From Graphiopsis chlorocephala (lineage: Eukaryota > Ascomycota > Dothideomycetes > Cladosporiales > Cladosporiaceae): a stretch of 64,000 bases of DNA. Location of the stretch: the NCBI GenBank assembly GCA_022828445.1, contig JAIZZJ010000012.1, forward strand, positions 1,602,193 to 1,666,192, in the 5' to 3' direction. The translations under genes and the position numbers were made by a program. The notes beneath the pieces were generated by a model. That model did not search any database. It worked only from the letters and a program-made list of their open reading frames with translations, and had not been told where the DNA came from. This document shows, one piece after another, positions 1 to 12,100 of the stretch. Within the stretch, counting starts at the first letter, position 1. Each line of letters starts with the position of its first letter.

Positions 1-528
1 AGAGGAGCCGTATTACCTACCATCATTCTCGAGATCGAGTTTGATGCTTTCGGTAAAAGGCAGGAAGGCCAAAAGACCCAAAGCCACGGCGCGTGCGCAT
101 GATGGTAGCACAATCATCCTCGCATTATGCTATGCCCAAAATACTAATAATTATGCAATATGCTTCTCCGAGGACCTAAACTGCAAGTGAGCCTACTGTG
201 AACATGGTAGGAGACATGGCGAGATAGCAAACAGCACCTCTACCACACCAGATGGCCGGCCATTTAGGCGCCAACCTGCGCTGTGCCGCCAGTCTGCACC
301 GCGCGCTCGTATGCTGCAGGCGTACATGGTGGCGATGCACGAAGGATGGGAACTTGCGATGTTTGGGCAAACAAACTGTGTAGCCGATGTCACTGTCGAG
401 ACTAGTGCGGTGTTCGACAGGTCTTGGTTCGCTTCTGCCCTCTTGGCGCTGCTGCGCCGAGGCGGATTAGATTGTCCGCGCCTGTTGTGAGGCTCGTGTT
501 GTAATCTTCGGTAGTAGGAAGTATAGTA
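1..528. other. No gene recognised
   Basis: Short overlapping reading frames on both strands show no family motif, no signal peptide and no plausible start context. I see no tRNA or repeat here before the minisatellite begins. Confidence 0.5.
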
Positions 529-842
529 CTCGATCTCGTGCGAGTACCATCGTCTTTAGGCCCAACAAAAGTACAATGTACCGTCGAGATACAAGGAAGT
601 ATAGCACACAATCGCATGCGACTACCATCGCGTACAGGCCCAAGAAGAGAACAGTGTACCGTTGAGACAAAAGGAAGTGTAGCGCATGATTTCATGCTAG
701 TACCATCGTGTGTAGGCCTGATAAGAGAACGGTGTACTGTCGAGATACAAGGAATTACAGCATACGATCTCATGCGAGTACCATCGCGAGTATATTTAAC
801 AAAAGAACAATTCACCGCCGAGGTACGGATATGATCCTACGA
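529..842. repeat. 78-bp minisatellite, about four units
   Basis: Anchor sequences of the form CCGTYGAGA start at 581, 659, 737 and 815, exactly 78 bp apart. Units are diverged (roughly 70-80 percent by eye). Because 78 is 26 codons, both strands stay open across the array and give 26-residue repeat peptides. I read these as by-products of the period, since there is no recognisable protein and both strands look equally 'coding'. Confidence 0.85.
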
Positions 843-870
843 GTACCTTAAAGAGTACACTTATTTCTAC

Positions 871-1092
871 CTTGAGGCACTGATAAAGAATACGAGAACC
901 TTACCCTTGAGATAGCAATTATATTCCATGTGCAGGCTTATAATATCAGAGTGCTCTCTCAGATTACCGAGACAAGACACGAGGACTTTGCCCTTGAGAC
1001 AGCAACCACATCCCATGTACAGGTTTATAATATCAAGTTGCTACCCCGAAGCACCGAGAAAAACAACGAGGACTCTGCCCTTGAGAGATGCT
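871..1092. repeat. 87-bp minisatellite, two and a partial unit
   Basis: The anchor CTTGAG recurs at 906, 993 and 1080, exactly 87 bp apart. A further partial copy lies at 871. Units share the blocks CAGGYTTATAATATCA and ACGAGGACT. It follows the 78-bp array but its unit sequence is different. Confidence 0.8.
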
Positions 1093-2759
1093 ACCATCAG
1101 GCCCTCCAAACCTATGCATGTCAGATGTCACCTCAAGCTCAACACTCCCCCATATCCCGATCCTCCCAATAGTCAGAATAGTTGATAGCACAGTTCCTAG
1201 CAGCCCTCTCTAACGTGTTCTTGTGTCTTTGTTGAGTCAAAGTATTAATCTTATGCTCCAAGGATGCATTCTACGGAGTAGATGGAATTGCCGGGATATG
1301 TTATGCTATACCAGGAGATTTACAGTGTCATTACAAACATTTCCTCAATTTGAATACATGCACTATTGCAAGTCTTAAACCTAAAGCCACACTGATGTTC
1401 GCACGCTTGGTTGGTCTATCTACAATCACCGTTGGCAATGCTGCAGCAGAGCACCATGCGAGCATGCCGAGATACATGCGACAGCGGTGGCAGTGTCAAT
1501 TTTGTACGGCGCCTGTCCAAGGACAGACTTGATTGCGGTCCTGAAAGTTCTGGCAAAGCTTCCGCCGCCTGTGAATGATGCCCACCTGAAATGTTTAGTG
1601 GCTTGCTTGTTGAGGTTCCTTCACCAGTTGTGTGGCCGAGTCCGTCCAAGTCTTGTAACAGGTTTGGATGAGATGAGGTTGTAAACCGATGATCAGACGG
1701 GAGATGCGACCATTTCCAGTTTTGTTGTGGCTGCTGCGGATTATGACAAAAGCACCACTGGGCCGGTTATTTGTTTCTTGTTTGATTCGGTCAATGTCCT
1801 TGGAAAACTGTTTCAGGACTCTCGCCTGGTGAGACCGATCTGCGTGCAACACTTGGCGATTGAGGAGCACTTGGAACGGCATTCTTACTACCACCCCCGG
1901 AAAGGCAACCGAGAGCTTGCAACCGTTTCCAAAATGCGTAACCGTATTCTTGACTTGTGCAAGAATTACGCCAAGCCAAATATGCCAAAGCCAGACGAAT
2001 GTGACAAAGAGTTCAAAGACAAAGTCGATGTTCTCGCCACCGAATCCTGTACAAAGCAGAAAGATCCAGCTCAGCTCGAAGCTCGCCGGCCTCAACCTCA
2101 ATGAGAAACATGAAGATACTGTAGACCGCCATTCAGGAAGCGACCGACGTCGTTCTCTTAAGCATCGGACAGATCCGCAACACCCCGAGTATTCGGGCCT
2201 GCTGAGGGATTTGTATGCGAGGTGCTGGGGTCCCCAGTGGGAAGAGGTGCACGGCCGCCACATCGGTGATCATGTTTTCACTACGCCTCAGGGGTGGTCA
2301 GTCGATTGTGCTATTTACGGTGTTTCCCGGTCTGAAGATTTAAGCCTATGGGAAAGGATGATATGGAGGCGATTCCGGATGCTACAGCTGTGGTGAAGGT
2401 TCAGTGGGAGGGAAGACAGATTCTGAACATTTTGCGATGTATGTAGCCACGGACTGGCACTATCTGATATCAGCTTGAAGGAGCGATGGCGACGAACGTC
2501 AGTGAAGCGAACGTGTAAAATGTTCAGAGTGGTACATCAAACCCAACCTCCTTCTTATTAGTCGGCTCTTACTCCTTGGACCCGTTCGCTGTCAGAGTCG
2601 ACACGCGCATGGATGATCACTTGGACCGACACCAGATATTCCATACAAGAACTAAGTGCCACACCTCCGGAAAAAAAGACAAAAAAGGTAGACGATGCTG
2701 GTGAGCCAGCACCGGAAGACGTTGATGATATTGAAGAACTGATCAGTAATTCTGAGATG
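1093..2759. other. Unassigned region; possible decayed + strand gene
   Basis: No protein family is recognisable. Between about 1487 and 2396 the + strand has three successive open stretches in different frames (1487-1684, 1727-2104, and to 2396) that could be exons or a broken gene. The - strand is open over 1595-2263 as well. I cannot choose between these and do not call a gene. Confidence 0.35.
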
Positions 2760-2846
2760 CTCCTCAACAGGGAATCGAACCCTGGTCTCCCGCGACTTGT
2801 CGGTGTGAATGACAAGCGGAAATCATAGCCACTAGACCATTGGGGA
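2760..2846 (-). tRNA. tRNA-Asp (GTC) with a 15-nt intron; possibly decayed
   Basis: Read on the minus strand this folds as a tRNA. The acceptor arms are TCCCCAA and TTGAGGA plus discriminator G. The D arm contains GTCTAGTGGCTATGAT. The anticodon stem TCCGC pairs with GCGGG and encloses a loop with anticodon GTC. The T arm is CAGGG-TTCGATT-CCCTG. A 15-nt insert sits right after the base 3' of the anticodon, the normal position of nuclear tRNA introns. Length is 87 nt, or 72 without the insert. Two things are odd: an acceptor-stem C-A mismatch at the fourth pair, and no T-run directly downstream (the first good one is about 75 nt away). It may therefore be a relic. Confidence 0.75.
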
Positions 2847-3262
2847 TTGTGGTGTACTGTTGTACACCAATGGATGAAAGTTCTGCCGGCAATGAATCTT
2901 ATGTAGATGGGTATGATGCGGGATGTGGGTGTGCGTGCGATTGGTGTCCGTGCTAAAGGAGAGATGCTCAATAACCTGGCCAACGCCAGTCACACGAATG
3001 TTGAAAAGTAAATTATAATGCAATTAATGAAAAAACGCCTCGCTATGCCTTATGTGCCAGAGGAGAGAGATTCTACTCCCTCCCAAATCCCTGCATCTCT
3101 CGCAGTTTGCTTGTTCCCCATATTCCCTCCCAAATGCATCGCCATTGTCCTATCCCACGACATTTCAAGCTCTCAGCTCTCATCGTCGCCCTGTTCCTCA
3201 GATATGTGCAAAGAAGCGCCATCTACAAGCCCTCGTTTCCGCATGTACGCGCAGACCTCATC
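2847..3262. other. Spacer between tRNA and the PFK-2/FBPase-2 gene
   Basis: No gene seen. It holds the 5' flank of the tRNA and the 3' flank of the minus-strand gene that ends at 3263. Confidence 0.5.
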
Positions 3263-4895
3263 CTATGAAGCGCTGGTGACATTCAGAGCAGGGACGTTGG
3301 GAGTTTCCTTCGTCTGGCCGTCGATCGATGGGCTGCCGATTTGCGAGGCATCTGGTGTGGCGGAGTGCTCGGCCTTGCTGCCCTTCTCGCGCCAGGTGCT
3401 GACAGCTGGGACATCGGCATAGATGCGCTCTTCCTCGGTGTTGTACGCGCGGGGTGTCAGCTTGATAAGGCAGTGCAACGGGACGTTCATCCAGGGGCTC
3501 TTGTCCTGAGCGGAGCCCATGAAGTAGGCGTAGATGCAGCGCAGGACGGCCTGGTGGGTGACGATGAGGATGTTCTCGCTGCGCTCGAGCTCCATGATGA
3601 TGGGCTCGAGGCGGATGACGACGTCGCGGTAGGACTCGCCGCCGGTGTAGCGGTAGTTGTATTTGTCTTCGTCGCGGGCTTTGAAGTCGTGTGGGTATTG
3701 CTGCTCGATTTCGGCGTAGGTGAGGCCATCGCAGACGCCGGAGTCCAGCTCGTCGAGCGCTTTCCATGATAGCTTTTCGTAGGGGAGGTGGTGGGCAGTT
3801 TGAGCTGTACGCTTGAGGGTGGAGGTCCAGACTGTGAGGGGACGGTCGCCGGCGGATTGTTTGACGAGATCTGGGAGGACTTGGGCGTACTTCTGGCCGC
3901 GGGCGGAGAGGTTGGCGTCTCCGCCGATTTGGCCAGAGACGTTGTACATGGATTCGCCGTGCTGTGGGAGATAAAGTCAGTAGATTCCTAGAAACCAAAA
4001 AAATCGCAAGAAGACATACTCGGCTTATCCAAATGCTCCTGGGTTTGATGTGTAAGTTCATGAGGTAGTATACCACTCGCGACTGCAGATAGTCGTGAAT
4101 CCTGTTGATAATCACCTGGCTGCCGACATCGATAATTTTGCAATATGTCATGTCGGACTCGTCCTCATCCAAAGTTTCGTAGACGCGCTCGTACATCGTT
4201 ATCCGTTGTCTGAAATCTTTCGCTGCTTGCTCGGGGTCCTGGCCTTCGTAGTCGGGGCTGGTGGTCTTCACTTCGCGAATGTTGGACATGATCACATCTT
4301 CGTCGTCGCACTTGCTCTCGACAAACAGCGTCTCGACACCCTCGGCGTCGCAAACGTCCTTGATCCAACGACGGCGACTTTTCGTGCTGTTTGTGGCGTC
4401 GAGAATAGCAATAAGGTTGTTCTGTCCCTTAAACCACTTCAGCATGTCGGCCACGGCTGCTTCTGCGGCGGCCTTGCGGAGGCGCTCGCCCTCCTTGTTG
4501 TTGGTGTCGAAGAAGTCTGCTGTAGGCTGCGGAGTGTCGTGGCGCCGATATGAGCCGACGTTGAAGCATTTTGCTGTGATTGAAAGCCAGCCAAGGTAGC
4601 GAACGACTGTACGATTCAAGTTAGCATGGGATGTTCAGTCCAGCTTGTAAATTCAAGATCCCCGCGTACCTTTCTGTGCGATCAGACTCTTGCCCCTAGC
4701 GGGCAAGCCGACCATGACGACGCATATCCGGGTGTCTTCCACTTGCACACCGACACCATTGACTTTGGAGCTGGGTCTGGTCCTCGAGGCCGGGAACATA
4801 AATTCGCCTTGGGGAGACCAGGCGGTGCTGGTGCGGCGGGTGTCGGCGATCGCGGTGTTGGCGACGGATTTAGGAGGAGGCATGGCTGAGGGCAT
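3263..4895 (-). CDS. 6-phosphofructo-2-kinase / fructose-2,6-bisphosphatase
   Basis: Bifunctional cytosolic enzyme that makes and removes fructose 2,6-bisphosphate, the switch between glycolysis and gluconeogenesis. Model of three exons: 4895-4670, 4606-4020 and 3961-3263, with introns of 63 and 58 nt (GTACGC...ACAG and GTATGT...ACAG). The reading frame is continuous and gives 503 residues, close to the family's 450-550. The kinase half has the P-loop GLPARGKS at about 63-70 and the conserved RYLxW and FNVGxYRR blocks. The phosphatase half begins at the exon 3 junction with RHGES (catalytic His about 272), and has the second histidine block VTHQAVLRC. The N-terminal 55 residues are low in conservation and Ser/Thr-rich, as in fungal versions where phosphorylation regulates the enzyme. 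The start is the only ATG in good position before the P-loop. Confidence 0.95.
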
Positions 4896-6273
4896 TGTGT
4901 GTGTATGTGGGCTTTTGCAAGGGCGGGAGCGGGAGTCGTAGAGATGTGTTGCAGCGTCGTGTCAGGATATTATTGTTCACAGTCGAGGAGGCGCAATGTG
5001 AGGGTCAATGCGAATCGCGAGGAGAGTCGGTCCTGCTGTGTTCTTGCTATGTTCTTGCTGGGTTGGTATGGTCGTGCCTTCCTAACGAGCGCATGTGAAG
5101 GCCAAGAGCCGGCCGGATGCGAGTTGCAGTGGGAGTACGGTACCGAACAGTCGAGGCGGTGGACTTCTTTGAGACGGGACAGGCTGGCCAATGCCGATGG
5201 CGGGGTGTAGTGGGAGTGATGGGAGTGAGTACAGGCAGCACCGCGGTCGGCAGGCACGAGCAAGAGTTGTAAGTAAGACAGAGCTCGGCAGTGGTCAAGA
5301 AAGAAGAGGCCGCGGTCTTTTGCTTTCAGTCTTCTCTCACCTCACCTCTCCGCTCCAGTTGTCTCTCCCACTAGGTTACTGCTGCCACCACTTCAACGCT
5401 ACTCCGGCACGGTGTGATTGCGGGGACACCTGGAGCGCTCGTGCGGTTGTCGTCGGCCAGCAGCATGACGCTCCAACGACATCAGCCCTCTCCTCCAATG
5501 ACCGTCCTCGGAAATCCTCTCCGCTGCCAGCGGCTTTGGCCTATGCTCGCCGAATCCCGGAGACTGTCCGCGTACGAGGCTCGCGGCGACCCCTCCGACT
5601 GCCTGTCAGCTGCAGGAAAGGATCCTTGGGTGTCTTCTTTTCACATGGCAAAATACCGTACGTGAGCAGAGTACTGGAGTCCATGCTCGCACAGATGTCA
5701 CATACATGTATCTTTCCTGCCGGCCATTGAAACCATCTCTCACAACCTCGAATGTGATTATCCGGCATCTGCGTTTAGAAAGTGGATCTGGGGCAGCCGC
5801 CCGAAGATCGTGAGTCGGTCTGGTCTACAAGCGTAATCATGATGGTAGCATCTGAGCAATTTATTGTTCTCCAACATATGCACGCATGGCAGATATTTTT
5901 CACATCTTCTTGTCTATACCTCAGCTCTGCCCTCAATGGCCTGCATGTCACTGCACTCGCAGGATACACCATCAACAACCTGGTCTTGTAAGATGGATCT
6001 CTGAAACTCTCGTAGAAGCCTTTGTGGAGCCTCACGCCCGGGCCTTGTACGGACGCTTTTAGGCTGCTGCTGTTGCGGTCCTCGCGGACATCCACCCATC
6101 CTTCAAGAATTCCTTCGGGGCTCGCCCGAGAGTTCGGTGCTTTGAACTGCGACGTCCAGCGCCTGTGTTCCCGGCCACCATGGCTTCTGGAAAGAGAACC
6201 ATACCATTATAGTCTTTGCGCATGAATTTGCGTACAGCTCCGGTTCCTTCGATAGTTATCTCGGTGGTAAGAG
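4896..6273. other. Long upstream region of the PFK-2/FBPase-2 gene
   Basis: No gene recognised. The stretch 5310-5400 is pyrimidine-rich on the + strand. Open frames such as 5191-5730 (+) show no family motif. It presumably includes the promoter and 5' leader of the minus-strand gene starting at 4895. Confidence 0.45.
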
Positions 6274-6720
6274 CAGTCAATCTTGAATCCCAGTCTAACA
6301 GTATTTGCATACGAGAACATGTGATACACACGAGCTCTTGACCGGATCTCAATAGTAAGTGTAGTCGATCTTGAATCTCAGTCAAACGATATTTGCATAC
6401 GATAACATGAGATACATACGAGCGTTTCGCTATATCTAGATAGTAAGTGCAGTCAATTCCCGGTCTCAGTCTGACAGTATTTGCATGCATGCACACGAGG
6501 TACACGAGAGCTCTTCACCATGCCTCAATGCTAAGTATAGTCGACTTTGGATCTCAGTCTGACGGGCTTTACATACAAAAACATGGGATACAGATGAGCG
6601 CTTCAATATATCTCAATGGTGAGTGTGGTCAAGCTCCAATCCCAGTCTGGCGATATCTGCACATACGAACTTGAGATACAACTGAGCTCTTCCATACATC
6701 TCAACGGCAAGTCTAGCCTA
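6274..6720. repeat. 88-bp minisatellite, five to six units
   Basis: The anchor YAGTCRAnCTnnRATC recurs at 6274, 6362, 6450, 6538, 6626 and 6714, always 88 bp apart. Each unit also carries CAGTCTRACRGTATTTGCAT-like and GAGATACAnnYGAGC blocks. Units are diverged but no indel has disturbed the spacing. 88 is not a multiple of three, so the array is not coding. It sits just 3' of the minus-strand gene that ends at 6784. Confidence 0.9.
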
Positions 6721-6783
6721 AAGAAAGGCGACGCCACTCGATACTGCCATATTAGCCACTGAGAAAGCTATACATAAGCGACT

Positions 6784-7684
6784 TCACTCCAGCGAAGACT
6801 GTCCAGCAGTCTCACCCTCTTCCGCACCCTCATCATACACCCTAAACCCAGCACATAGCTCCTCGTCCTCAGCCAGCTGCTGTCTCTTAGCAACCAGCAT
6901 CTCGATCTCCACCTCGACAAGATTGAGGTCTTCCAACCCCGAGCCCTGCCCTGCGAGCTTCGTCTGCGCAGCCCTCTCCGTATCGCACGTCTTGTCGAAA
7001 TTCACACTGACTTTCCCAGCATCGAGCCGAGCAACGACCATCTCCCCAGCGTCGTCGAGAGAGGTTTCCGCCAAGGAGTTCCCGACCTGGTAATCCACGC
7101 GGAGAATGATGATCGCGGCGAGAAGATCCAATTCATCCACGACCGCAACGTTGCTGCTACAATCTTCTTCTTCTGAGCGCGCGAGCAGAGGCCTAGTGTT
7201 CGCATCCAGAAACCCATCCACCGCCCGAATCTTGTCCCGCACAGCTCTCGTCAACACCGCGTAACGCGGCTCCGCTTTCGCGCCGACTCTCTTCTCGCTG
7301 CCGGAGAGATTTTCAACCTCAATCTTCGGTGTCTTAGGCGATCTCTTCTTGACTGCTGCAGGTCTCTTTTTGGTCGCAGCAGCAGTCGCTGCAGCAGGTG
7401 TAGCTCTCTTACGCTTGGTGGTAGGTTCGTCGCCCGAGGAGGTGGTAGCAGCTTTGCGCTTGCGCTCGGGGTCTGCTTTCTTTGCCTCGGGCATCCCTTG
7501 CTTCGTCTCGGTGGGCGGGCTGCTACCCGTTGTTGCGGGAGGGGAGGGGAGGTCTTTACTTGGCGAAGCAGGAATCATTTTCAATTCTGCTGGTGGTGGA
7601 GAGAGAGTTGCGGTGCTGCGCGAGGGGGTCGTTTGATGGTGTTGCTGGGGAGCTGGGGAGAGAGGAGGTGGTCTTCGGAGGCAT
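6784..7684 (-). CDS. Unrecognised basic, probably nuclear protein
   Basis: I do not recognise a family. Residues after the start are Ser/Thr/Pro-rich, followed by a long Lys/Arg/Ala tract with several nuclear-localisation-like clusters (KRKAATT, KRKRATPA, KKRPAAVKKRSPK). The C-terminal half is acidic and mixed, with predicted helices and a Leu-rich segment (VDELDLLAAIIIL). Two models fit. One starts at ATG 7684 and has a very short intron (7523-7559, 37 nt, GTAAAG...GTAG), giving 287 residues. The other starts at ATG 7578 without an intron, giving 264 residues. I prefer the first because the upstream frame looks coding, but 37 nt is short for a fungal intron. Confidence 0.65.
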
Positions 7685-9106
7685 TGGTGTGTTTGTTGTG
7701 TTTAGAGCATATGGGAGCAGTGTTTTGAGTTATGGGTGGACTGGCGAGATGGATGCGGCGTTTCGAGGGTGGACAAAGGCTTTGTTTGGAGTGGAACGTG
7801 AGGGTAGGTGTGTGGGTGGAGAGGTGGAAGTATGGAGGTATTGGGGAGATTATTGCGACGGGCGGAGAGAGTCACGGTACTATTGCTACTTCTCTATTCA
7901 CTATTGGTCTATTGTGCTTGGGGGTGTTGTATTGTTCTGTGGTTGTGAATAGGATTCGAGGCGCGGCGTCTGATTGGCTGGGGGGGGGGTCGTGGTATGT
8001 GAAGTGTGAGCTGGAGGAGGATTGGACGGCGGATGTCGCATGGGACAATTATTTTCATCAGGTATGATGAAGATGATAGTACTGTCGATGTGGATATTGG
8101 CACATCTTTGGGCACACATGATCATATTTCTGATGCGCTCTCAATGGGTCGACTGCCCTGACGCACCGACAGCACCAACGGTGTTACCACAGCATAAATG
8201 TAATAAGCATGAGAGTACTGTACCCATAGCACCATGGCGAGCCAGGAGGGTAAGCAGTCCTCATGTCCTCAACCTGCAACGTTAACATTCTTGCTGGCCG
8301 TCCAGACATCGTAAACATAGCGTCCCCGTAGTGGCTATACGCAATCATCCCATAACCACACCATCAGCATCTGCATCACAAGTCAATACATCTGATACAA
8401 CTATCAAGCTCAAATCGAGGATAACGAAACACAACAACGACAACGACAGCATGTCTATTCAGATTGCAGAATCGCACGCGATAGTGAGGACAAGAAAGTG
8501 AAGGCGCATGCATGCACGTGAGGCCGTTGATTGTACTGTTGCAACGGCCAGCCGTGAAGCGTCACTTTTTAAAGTTGATAGCAGGGTTAGGGTGCAAGTG
8601 CGACTTTAACGCTCCTTCCGCGTGCCGAAAACGTCATAACTCCGAGCTTCTTGGTGGAAGTTTGAAGCGAAGCCGAGCCGGCTCTGTGCACGAGCTTGAT
8701 GGAAGGGCAGAGGAAAGCAAACTCATAGCTCAAGTCGCAACATCAAATCATACCATCTCACACCATACCATCAACCTCTCGCGTAACACCCTTGTCGCCT
8801 AGTTATCACCGCAAGGCATCTCTCATCACGTTGCCTCACCGGAAGAACCCTATTCGCAGCGCCTGCACCGCTGTGCTTCAGACCATCTTCCTTCTCACTC
8901 CCGCGCCCATCTCACCAGCGCGCCAACATCGAAACACCTCGAGTGGACACGCTGCGACCAACTCGGCGCCACCACACCCGCCACTCCCCATTACTGGGCA
9001 ACACACATGATAAGCTACTCCGGTTGAGCATCTGCACACACAGGCCGCGGTAGCCTCACATATATCTTTCACAGCGCGCTCGCGCATTCCCACGGCCGCC
9101 GCCACC
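7685..9106. other. Intergenic, divergent promoter region
   Basis: Lies between the minus-strand gene starting at 7684 and the + strand HECT ligase gene. It contains a G10 run at about 7980 and A/C-rich sequence at 8740-8800. No coding region recognised. The sequence before the ATG at 9107 (GCCGCCGCCACCATGG) is a textbook strong eukaryotic start context. Confidence 0.6.
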
Positions 9107-12100
9107 ATGGGAAGGATCAAGAAGACTCCCTCCGAGCGCCACACGGCCACCATTTCACCCGCAATCACAGAGTTCGTCCAGGAGGCAACAAGAACGCCGC
9201 TCCACGAACTACCCGCAAAGCTCGCCGCTTTCCCTCGCCTTTGGCCACTGCCCCGCGGTGACTTGTACCACTGGATCCCGCTATTGGACCGCTTCGATCA
9301 TATCCTCGAGCTTTTCAACAAGGAGTATGCTCTGCGCGAGGCTCCTCAGACCCAACCGTTCGAGCGCAGGCTGCTAGAGAAGGGCGATGAAGAGGAGGGC
9401 ATGCCATACCCATCTGCGGGCGCTCAGAAGCAAGAGCTGGATTCAAATGGATTTTCAGAAGAAGGCGACAGGGAGCTTGTGGAGTCCATCGTGAACTTCA
9501 CTCGAATCCTGCTTGAGCACTGCGGTAACCGTAGCCTATACGCCAGCAGCGGGCACATCAACGATCTCCTGCACACTACATCGTTGAGCTTGCTAAAGGC
9601 TGCTCTGAAGCTTGGCCTTCGTCTTGCACAACGATACCAGGTTGCTCGGTACAAGAATAACTCATCATCGATGATCCCGACATTGCTGGCCAACCACTAT
9701 AACTTCAATCTTGACAACTTGCACAAGCTCGCACTGCCGTTCCCCAAGCCACCAAGCGCTCTATCGAACGCGGCGGCCATAACGCCAGGTAAGGGCAAGG
9801 ACAAGGTTGTCCCTGCATCATCCTTCAACCCCTCCGATCTTGCTACGCTTGTAAAGGAACCGCTTTCCGGAACCTTGAAGCGCGAGCTGTCAAACGTCAA
9901 CGTCACATTTTACGATCAGCCGGCGGCCTCTGCGAAGCCTCATGCAACGCAGACTCTTCCGACTGAAGATGTACAAACGTCCCCGACGCCAGCGCGTAGA
10001 ACATCAGCTCTCGGCCCATCACGGGATCGCCCGTCTGTTGGTGATCGCAGCCACAGCTCGAACGATGTTAGTGACACTCCTGTGAAGTCGCTTGAAGTCG
10101 ACCCTTCAAATGCTCCAAAGACCTACCAGCTGCCGGCTTCAGAGGTGGCGGAAACATCGGCCTGGAAGCTTGTACTTGATGCACTGCCTCATGTCCCCAA
10201 GGAGTCGCAGTTTGATCTTCTCAACAGGATTCGCATTGCACATGTGTTCGCCTCATCACAGCCTCCAATCCATCTGCTGCTGGAGATACGTTTGCTCGCT
10301 ATTGCCAATCTTGCTTACGCCGTTGGTGAGTCGAAGTTCCAAGAAAAGATTGGCCAAGCAGATGGGGAAGAGCCACGGAGATTCCATTTGGCACAGCAGC
10401 TTTGCGATCTCCTTCAACCTGTGGCCAATGGTGAAAGCGTACTTGCTCTCGACCTTGAGACTACTGTGCTGCAGACACTTGAGGCCCTCGTCCGCCTCAA
10501 GCACAAGTGGTCCGAGGTCGTCGAGGCTCTTGCCATTACTGTGAACCATGGAATTCTGTACTACGAGCTTCGCAAGGCTGTTGCAACCCTTCACTCCGAA
10601 GACCACGCAGATACTGAACTCGAGCTCAAGGAGACGGATTGGCGATCGGCCATTCTTACGCTCGTCGACACTGTTTCACAGGCTAATCCTCAAGCCAAGT
10701 ATGCCGAGAGGATGCTTGCTGCAGGTGTGATGGATATCGAGATTGAGGTGCTCACACTCCGCACAGGCCGTGCAGAGCGACACCAAGAGAAAGTAATTGG
10801 ATTCCTCGACGCCTACATACACAATATCAGCTCTTCTTTCCAGACTTTGACCACTCTAAAGGGTCTCGACATCCTCAGCGATCTCGCGAAATACGAAGTC
10901 GACACGTCCTTGGCGAACCTGGAGCGCGGGCAAGGAATGCCGGCCAGCTACAAGTCAAAGGTGATTGACTACGACATTCCCTACTACCAACAGGCCACAC
11001 TCCGTGTTCTGTTCAAGTTCATTGTGCATCTTTTCGACCACGGCTCGGGCATCCATGACCGCGAACTACGCAACCTTTTGGATTCTCCTCAAATGCTTGG
11101 AGCTCTGCGCACAGTCATTGCTCGCGCGAGCGTATTCGGTTCAAATGTCTGGTCTGGTGCTGTTAACACTGTCAGCAATTTCATTCACAACGAACCTACC
11201 AGCTACCAAGTTGTTGCCGAGGCCGGTCTCGCCAAGGGCATTCTGGAGACTATCACCAAGTCCACTTTGCCTGATGAAGTGCCTGCAGACTTTGAGCCTA
11301 AAGTCAGCTTTGAACCAGAGCCCGTCGAGGTCATCAATGGCCAGGTAACACTGCCAGTCGTTGGCGGCATCCTTCCTGTCGGCGAAACCATCTGCGACAT
11401 TCCCACCGCTTTCGGCGCTATTTGTCTTAACGAGAATGGCATGAAGCTCTTCCAGTACTCAAACGCTCTGGACAAGTTCTTCGACATCTTCGTCTCTCCT
11501 GCTCACGTGCGTGCGCTTGAGGACGAAGGTATGGCTGCTGCTACCGTCGGTAACGCCTTTGATGAGCTATCTCGCCACCACCCACAGCTGAAGGACCAGA
11601 TCTTGGCCGCGGTCATCAAGATGGTCAAGAAGGTCAGAGCGGTGACCCAAACTTTCGCCGAACAGACAGCAGTCGGCGGTAAGCTTTGGAAGATCCCCTT
11701 GGGTACCAATGAAGCTGAAGTTGCTGGTGGCATGCGTGCCGCTGCTGGACATGGCGTTGTGGAAGCTAGTGCTAGAATCACTGCTGCCGACATCAACGAA
11801 GATGCCTATGAGCGTGCGCCCGCAACACCATACATCAGCGCCTGTGCAAAGTTTTTGGAAGGCTTCTTCCACAATGTCAGCATGTGTCAAAACTTCTGCG
11901 TCAACGGAGGTGCCGAAGTCGTAATTGACCTGGCAACATCTGCAAGCCACCCTTCGGACTTGGTTGCGTACTCTGTCTTCGGTAAGATGGCGACAGTTGT
12001 AAAGCGAATGTGCGAAGAGAAACCTCACTTGGTCATTCCAAGTTTGTTGGCAACAACTCAGTCCGCGTTGAAGAACCTCAAGCCTCTTATCGAGTCATCT

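Noticed and set aside
402..834. Repeat proteins on both strands over the 78-bp array
   Set aside because: Period divisible by three opens frames on both strands alike; no start context, signal or family.
529..1092. CRISPR array
   Set aside because: Units are diverged head-to-tail repeats without repeat/spacer alternation, in a fungal genome.
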